Shown piece by piece: positions 58,459 to 64,000 of a stretch of DNA of 64,000 nucleotides. How positions within the stretch are numbered: position 1 is the stretch's first letter; every line of letters begins with the position of its first letter. Where the stretch lies: assembly GCA_039602395.1 (NCBI GenBank), contig JBCNJP010000010.1:37953874-38017873 (forward strand), in the 5' to 3' direction. Below the pieces are notes generated by a model that was not told the DNA's origin, ran no database searches, and worked only from the letters and a program-made list of their open reading frames with translations. The translations under genes were made by a program, and so were the position numbers. The DNA is from Deinandra increscens subsp. villosa (taxonomy: Eukaryota; Streptophyta; Magnoliopsida; Asterales; Asteraceae).

Positions 58459-58898
58459 TTTCTGGTTCATTCTACTGATCTGTGGTTGATATTTTCGGAT
58501 GTTTTGAAACAAAACATGTGATTTTTGGTGATTTTTGAGTGTTTTCACGAGTTCTTGATCATTTTGGTCGCGGTTTTTGTGAAAATTTTGCTCATAAATC
58601 ATTCCTTATCACTTTTTCTGATCTACTGCTGCAAATCTCGTCAATATCAGTCCAAAATCGAGTGTTTTGAGAAGATTATGTTGAGGTTCGGATGTAACTA
58701 GTCAGGTTCGACATAACCGCTCTGAAGTCCTAGTTCGGACAAAGTTCGTTAACTTCGGAAATTTTTTGGTTCGTGAGAGGTTCGGTCGAGGTTCAGATAG
58801 ATTTGTGTTCGGAAAGAGTTTGGAAAGAGTTCGGTAAGGGTTCAGAGAGGTTTCGACAACTGTTCGGATAAACAAGGTTCGTTGAAGGTTCGGACATA

Positions 58899-58960
58899 GT
58901 TCGGAACAGGTTCGGAACAGGTTCGGAACAGGTTCGGAACAGGTTCGGAACAGGTTCGGC
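58899..58960. repeat. 11-bp tandem repeat (ggttcggaaca)
   Basis: Five to six perfect units in the leader of the Copia element, within a longer region (58680-58960) rich in 'gttcgg'. Confidence 0.95.
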
Positions 58961-58984
58961 TGATCAGATTGTTAATTTTTAACA

Positions 58985-61900
58985 ATGTCAGAATTTCAAG
59001 CTTTTGCCGCTATGCAAAACGCAATGCAAACCATGATAAATTTTGATAACGAAATCGGAACAAGTCACAAAGTTGCCAAATTATTGAAGTTGGAAGATTA
59101 CCAAAATTAGAAGCAACGATTTTGTCTTACATAAGTACAAATGATATCGATTTGTGGATTCACTCAAGAAGCTTTATCAACATCCAACTGATCAAGGAGA
59201 TTTTAAAGAAGTTCATACCTTCGACATTGCTGAAAGAAAATCATATGAGCTTGAACAAAAGGCTTTCGATTATCTTACAATGGCATTACCAATTGAGTTA
59301 TTACATCAATTTAGTACATGCAAGAAATCAAAACAATTGTGGGATGCTCTATTAGCAAGGTGTGAGGGGAATGATCAATACAAGAAAAGTCGGAAGAAGG
59401 TGTTGAGTAAGGAGTTTGACAACTTTTAGAATTACGAGAATGAAAACATCACGGCTCTTGTCTCAAGGTTGTCACATCTCATCAGTGAATTGAAGATTGT
59501 AAGAATTGAGAAAACAGACGAAGAGCTAAAAGAAAAGATTATGGAAGCATTACCAGAAAAATAGGAAAATTATGTGTTGCTGCTTACACATGATAAAGAA
59601 TTTTCCACATTAACATTTTATGATCTAACTAGTAAACTTCATGCTCGAGAGATGGAAATGATGAATTCCAACAAGTCCAAAGCAAATCTGCAAAATCCAG
59701 AGTTGTATCATGGTGAGAATGCTGCTAGTGTGACCGCTAAGGCTAAACCAAGTTTGAGTTCTGCACCTCCTACTGCTTTCATTGGAAATAGTTCTTGACA
59801 TTCAGATAATAATTCATCACGGGTTTGTACCTTTACAATGCCAAAGTCAACAAGTCAGAATGCTTTTTCTGCAGAATCAACTGATGATTATGCCAAAATG
59901 ATTGCTGCTTTGATTTCATCATCTTTCGGGTTGGTTATCAAGAATGTTGTTGATGCAAAACTAACAAGGAATGATCTTGATGCAATTGATGATGATCAGC
60001 TAAATGAATGAGATATATCTTGGCAATATGCTATACTGGGTCAAAGATCAATAAGGTTTTTCAAGAAACATGGAAGAACTACTTCTGATTTTAACGGAAA
60101 TTTGGGTTTTGACAAATCAAAGTTGAAATGCTACAAATGTTCAAATCTTGGACATTTTGCTAAAAAATATAAACAAGCACATGTTAGCAAACTCGGTTTT
60201 ACTCAACCATCATCAAGTAATTTAAACAAGACAGCTTTAACAGTTCAAAATGATGGTGTTTATGATTGGGGTAAACAATTTGATTCATCTGCTTTAATTG
60301 TCACTCATGATCAACAAGTTGATTATTATTCAGATACAAGTTCAGAACCAAGTTCCTATGAATCCGCTGAAAATATGGAAAGTTTGTTGAAAGAAAACAC
60401 TTCATTATTAAATGAATTTCACAAGATTTCTGATGAAGTCAAGTTGGTGAAGGAAGAATTGAAGGTTTCTAAAAGCAATGAGAAGGAAGTTATGTTGACA
60501 AATGATTCTTTGATTAAGGAAATGAATATGCTTAATGAATTACTGTCTTCAATCGAAGAAGATGCAAAGATGCTTGAAGAAAAGAATGAAACGTTACTGG
60601 AAGAAAAGGATGAGTTGGTTAAAGAAGTTTAAAAATGGAAGTTTGGCGCAGAAGATGTTGCTACTGATTTTGAGAATTTGTTTGACAAATCAAAAATCAA
60701 ACTTGATTTGCTTACAAAGAATGCTGAAGAATCTGCTGCTAAAATTAAATCTTATCAAATTGATATGAAGAAGTTGTTAGATGAAAAAAGAGAGTTAGTT
60801 AGTGTGAACAAAGTTCAAGCTGCTAATTTGGAAATTCAGAAGCGAAATTAAGATAAATTGAAGAAAGAATTTTTTGATGGGATGGAAAATATTCGAATGC
60901 AGAAATTTGAAAGACATAAAGTTGTTAAGCGATTGATTTCTACTGAGACAGCGTTAGCTGAAGCTCAACAGCAAATTGCTGAGTTGAAGATTCAAGTCAT
61001 CGATGCTAACAGATTGTTGAACAATGTGTCAAACTCACAGTTGTTCACAAGTTTCTTGTCAAATGATGTTAATTTTGAGAAGATGTTTGATAAAACTGCA
61101 TCACCCCCTGCAAATATCAAAGAAGCTTTTAAGGAAGTGATAAAGAAGGTTAAAGAGGTTGACTATTTAAAGGTTCCATCATCAATTTCAGATGAAGAGA
61201 AGATTGTAAAGAAAAAGAAAAACAGGAAGGCTAAGAAAACGAAAGGGAAGAAATCTAAAACTCCTCTAACTCCAAAATTTGTTTATGGTTCATTTTCCGC
61301 AGATAATGAGAAATCAGCTACTTCGAGTGATAAGATTCGCTCTCAACCGGATTTTGATGAGACGATCTTCTTTGAGCAGAAAAATATTAAAGAAATCGAA
61401 GCTATATTTTCAAAGTTAGCAAAGGATGGACACCAGAATTCAAATTCTGAGGAAAAAGTTTTTGGGAAAACTGTTCGTTTGGGTTTTAGAGCATAACATG
61501 ATAAAGCTGAGGAGGTTCCATTATCAATATCACAAGATTTGAAGAAGCTTAAAATGAAGCAAGTGAAGAAGGAAGTTTTCAAGGCTGAGAAGGTTCAACC
61601 TGAACGGTTTTACAAACTCAAGGGTTCGGAAAAAATATTCTCCAATAAAGAATTTCTTCTTTATTGTGTGGATGCTAGGAAAATTTTTGAAGTTTTTAAG
61701 AAGAAGGATGCATCAAGAACCTTGAAGAATCAGACAACAAAACTTTCTTCTGATGGTTCTTATTCTCGAAGCCCAACATCAAAATGGGTTCATGATCACA
61801 GGCATCAGGTATATGATTCTAATTTTGATCATTTTAGCGATATTCATGTTTGTGAATCTTTGCAGGCAACCAAAAAGTGGGACAAATTACAACGCATCTG

Positions 61901-62252
61901 TTATGTTTGCCGCCAAAAAGGGCATATGGCAAAAGATTGTCCACTTCCTGCTGAATCAAGACAAAGGTTTCAATAGACATCAGTTTTTGGTAACCCTGCC
62001 AAACCAAACTTCTTTGATGAACAAGGCAGAGTTTTTGATGAATGTGAATCTACATTCTCTCTCAAACAAAAATGTTTTGTTCCTATGTTCAAAAAGGTTC
62101 AGAATGTAGGTTCATCATCACAGACACCTGTGATTGATTCATCAAAAGCTGAATTACCAAGACAACAACACTGGAAACCCAAGGTGGTTTCGAAACAAAT
62201 TAAGGACACTGGTCGGCCGGAAGCAGTCGCTTCGGGTCAAGTTAAATACTAA
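58985..62252 (+). pseudogene. Copia-type gag polyprotein with eight premature stops
   Basis: ATG 58985 (MSEFQAFAAMQ) starts out of frame. Two frame changes occur before 59154, after which one frame runs to TAA 62250. Landmarks: UBN2-type gag core (SYELEQKAFDYLTMALP; KKSKQLWDAL; ENYVLLLTHDKEFSTLTFYDL), zinc knuckle 1 (CYKCSNLGHFAKKY, last Cys replaced by Tyr, 60129), a long Glu/Lys coiled coil (60370-61000), a basic KKKKNRKAKKTKGKK block (61207) and zinc knuckle 2 intact (CYVCRQKGHMAKDC, 61899). Premature stops are at 59427, 59562, 59796, 60009, 60630, 60849, 61494 and 61974. Gag would form the particle and bind RNA. This copy cannot make the full protein. Confidence 0.85.
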
Positions 62253-63981
62253 TTTGTTTGACCAGTGTGCAGGTACTTCTAGAAGACCTATCGACGATTG
62301 AAAATTTGTTGATGGAGGAGTATTATGCTTAACTTAAATTTAATGCCATATATTCTTCTTACCTGCATGTTTTATGAAACTTTTAAATTCACGGTATCCG
62401 TGTTGGTTGATCAATTTTCTTTATGTTTTCTTTGATAAAACCCAAAAATAGAGTCTTGTTTTTGTAAAATGAAAATCTAAAAATACAGTTTTCATTTTAA
62501 GGGGGAGAATGGAATGTAAGGGGGAGAATGGCATGCAAGGTGGAGAAATTGTGAAAATGCATGTTATGGGATGAAGGTGAATACATGCAAAATATATAAG
62601 TAAGGTGAATACATGCACTATATATAATTTTTTGAGAAATTGATCATTGGGAAATGATGGTACATTGGCTTACGTATCTGGCTCATGGATAGAGTACATG
62701 AAAGAGCCATAAGATCATTGTTTGATATGCTTGGTAGGAACGGAAAATCAGAAAGTATTCAGATGTGATATACATTAAATACTAATGGTTAACCATGTGG
62801 ATAACATCTTGATGCCTATTTCATAAAAAAAAGAAAAATAAGTATGAAAATCAAAATGAGAAGTCACTATGTATACATGTGTTTATTTTGCAAAGATTTA
62901 AACTTGTTTGGTTTTCTTTATTTTGTCGAACGATCGGACATTCTCTGCGTGCTTACAAGGCCGACCTGATTGTTGTTCGTTTGACGTTCTGCGTTATTTT
63001 CTTTGGTGTTTCGTATAACTCATCGGACTTTCTCTGCGTGTACAGAAGTACCGACCTGATTGTTGTTGGGTTATACAATTTCAACTTGTTTTATATTCTT
63101 TATTTTGTTAAATCCAGGTCTTATCTGCGTATCGAAAGATCGACATTAAGGTAGACGATTTAACGTTCTTATTTCTTTTTTTCATTGAATACAGTTGACA
63201 ATATCATGAAAATATTATGCTTTGTGAAATATCACAAGTGTAATCAGACACAAGAAAAGAAAAACAAGAAAATGTCTGAATATGTCTGATAGTGTGGGAT
63301 ACACTAGTCAAAGAAAATCTAATCAATACCTTAACATATCCAGATGTATGAGTATGATTCTGCCTGAGTTTAAGATGGACAAATTATACCAGCGATCAGC
63401 ATGACTTATGTTGCTTCAATTAGTTGAAATTGAAATTAAGTTCAGTGCGTTATGATCAATATGATCCCGTGTAGTGATCTTTCTCATACCAAAAATAGTG
63501 TTTGATTTTGTATTGCATTTACATTTCATTTCGGAAAAGTACAAAAAGATTTTCGATGTGTTTTAGCATAAACTTTGAAAAATCAAAAAGATTTTAGGTT
63601 TGCTTTGATATAAATTTTCTAAAAGCCAAAAAGATTTTGTTTCTGCTTTATTTTCGATCTGATCAACATGTGATACAAATCAAAAGTTCAAAATCATATC
63701 TTGGAGTCTCGAAGAGACGTTTTGCGCCAAGATTATTTAAAGTTTACAGGTCGTTAAAAGTGAAAGATGTCACAACTTCAAGTCTTCTAAAGTTGTTGAT
63801 AAAGACCAGAGATGCACCAGACTTTGTCAAGTATATAAGATCAAGCTACGATCAAGTTGAGGAGGAGTTTGTTCAAAGATTCATTTCGTTGGATGAACGG
63901 ATTCTACACTTGAGGGGGAGTTTTATTAAAGATACAGTTTTGAGGATGTTAAAGAGATACTTCACACGACGAGTGGGAGTT
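62253..63981. other. Non-coding 3' part of the Copia element
   Basis: 'aagggggagaatgg' occurs twice at 62498-62532 (polypurine-like). Three imperfect ~100-bp units (tttattttgt ... ctctgcgtg ... ccgacctgattgttgtt) lie at 62900-63150. A 116-codon frame at 63637-63987 runs through the polypurine tract into the LTR and is not taken as a gene. Confidence 0.6.
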
Positions 63982-64000
63982 TGTTGATAAATATCATGTG

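Larger units (their letters stand above)
58073..64000 (+). mobile_element. Copia-type element lacking pol (runs off window)
   Basis: 5' LTR 58073-58444, PBS 58447, long gag frame to 62252, then 1.7 kb without coding. A polypurine tract (gagtgggagttt, ~63971-63981) and the first 19 bases of the 3' LTR (63982-64000, TGTTGATAAATATC...) follow. The interior is 5,537 bp, and no integrase or reverse transcriptase motif is present, so it could only move with enzymes from a relative. Confidence 0.8.

Noticed and set aside
63637..63987. 116-codon frame at the end of the Copia element
   Set aside because: Runs through the polypurine tract into the LTR; no similarity to gag or pol motifs.

Overview
The window looks like nuclear DNA of a flowering plant with a large, repeat-rich genome. 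It shows Ty3-type and Copia-type LTR retrotransposon gag/protease remains, initiator-tRNA-Met primer-binding sites (TGGTATCAGAGC), a CACTA transposase gene, a FAR1/MULE-OTU gene, Helitron helicase remnants and B3-like exons with spliceosomal introns. A eudicot, perhaps Asteraceae, is my impression from the repeat families; that is recognition, not proof. Almost everything is transposon-derived or a gene fragment caught among transposons. No clearly intact, conventional single-copy host gene is visible. Two runs of exactly 500 N (27642-28141 and 44734-45233) are assembly gaps.

Region 1 (1-8761) is a minus-strand LTR retrotransposon with 2.7 kb LTRs, a primer-binding site, a polypurine tract and a 4.9 kb interior with no recognisable gag or pol (LARD-like). 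It carries a 43-bp tandem array. It is inserted into a Helitron-type (PIF1-like) helicase reading frame that continues at 8762.

Region 2 (8762-27641) is a base layer of Helitron-like sequence. The order is helicase fragment, leader plus a 97-codon small gene, B3-like exons, leader plus 97-codon gene, helicase fragment, leader plus 97-codon gene. Two solo LTRs with perfect 5-bp target duplications are nested in it: 14421-17972 (GGCAT) inside a B3-like exon, and 23270-26150 (TTAAA) inside the leader of the third small gene. The 97-codon gene is the least familiar thing here. Four homologous copies exist in the window, all of 97 codons: one is intact, one has a single nonsense codon, one a single inserted base, and a more diverged intact one lies at 49784-50077 on the minus strand.

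Region 3 (28142-40600) is an Athila-like Ty3 element lacking pol. It begins with a 3.49 kb, almost base-identical head-to-tail duplication abutting the first gap, possibly an assembly artefact. It then has a downstream AT-hook-like ORF, a solo Copia LTR (TSD CTTTA), a polypurine tract and a 1.5 kb LTR.

Region 4 (40601-44733) holds a decayed FAR1/MULE-type gene fused to an OTU cysteine-protease domain, a proline-rich ORF on the opposite strand, a TTA-rich microsatellite and a minus-strand Helitron 3' terminus.

Region 5 (45234-57513) has a second Athila-like gag/protease pseudogene, a 1.9 kb LTR with PBS and a stub of gag, the fourth small gene, a 339-bp MULE-type foldback element, and a three-exon CACTA transposase gene with one nonsense codon. 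A minisatellite-filled intron, an acidic minus-strand ORF and CACTA subterminal repeats and terminus follow.

Region 6 (57514-64000) is an inverted piece of the same Athila-like LTR, with a Copia-type element inserted at exactly the nucleotide where the solo LTR sits in Region 3. This Copia element has a long gag frame with eight premature stops and no frameshift over its last 1,033 codons, and no pol before the 3' LTR begins at 63982.
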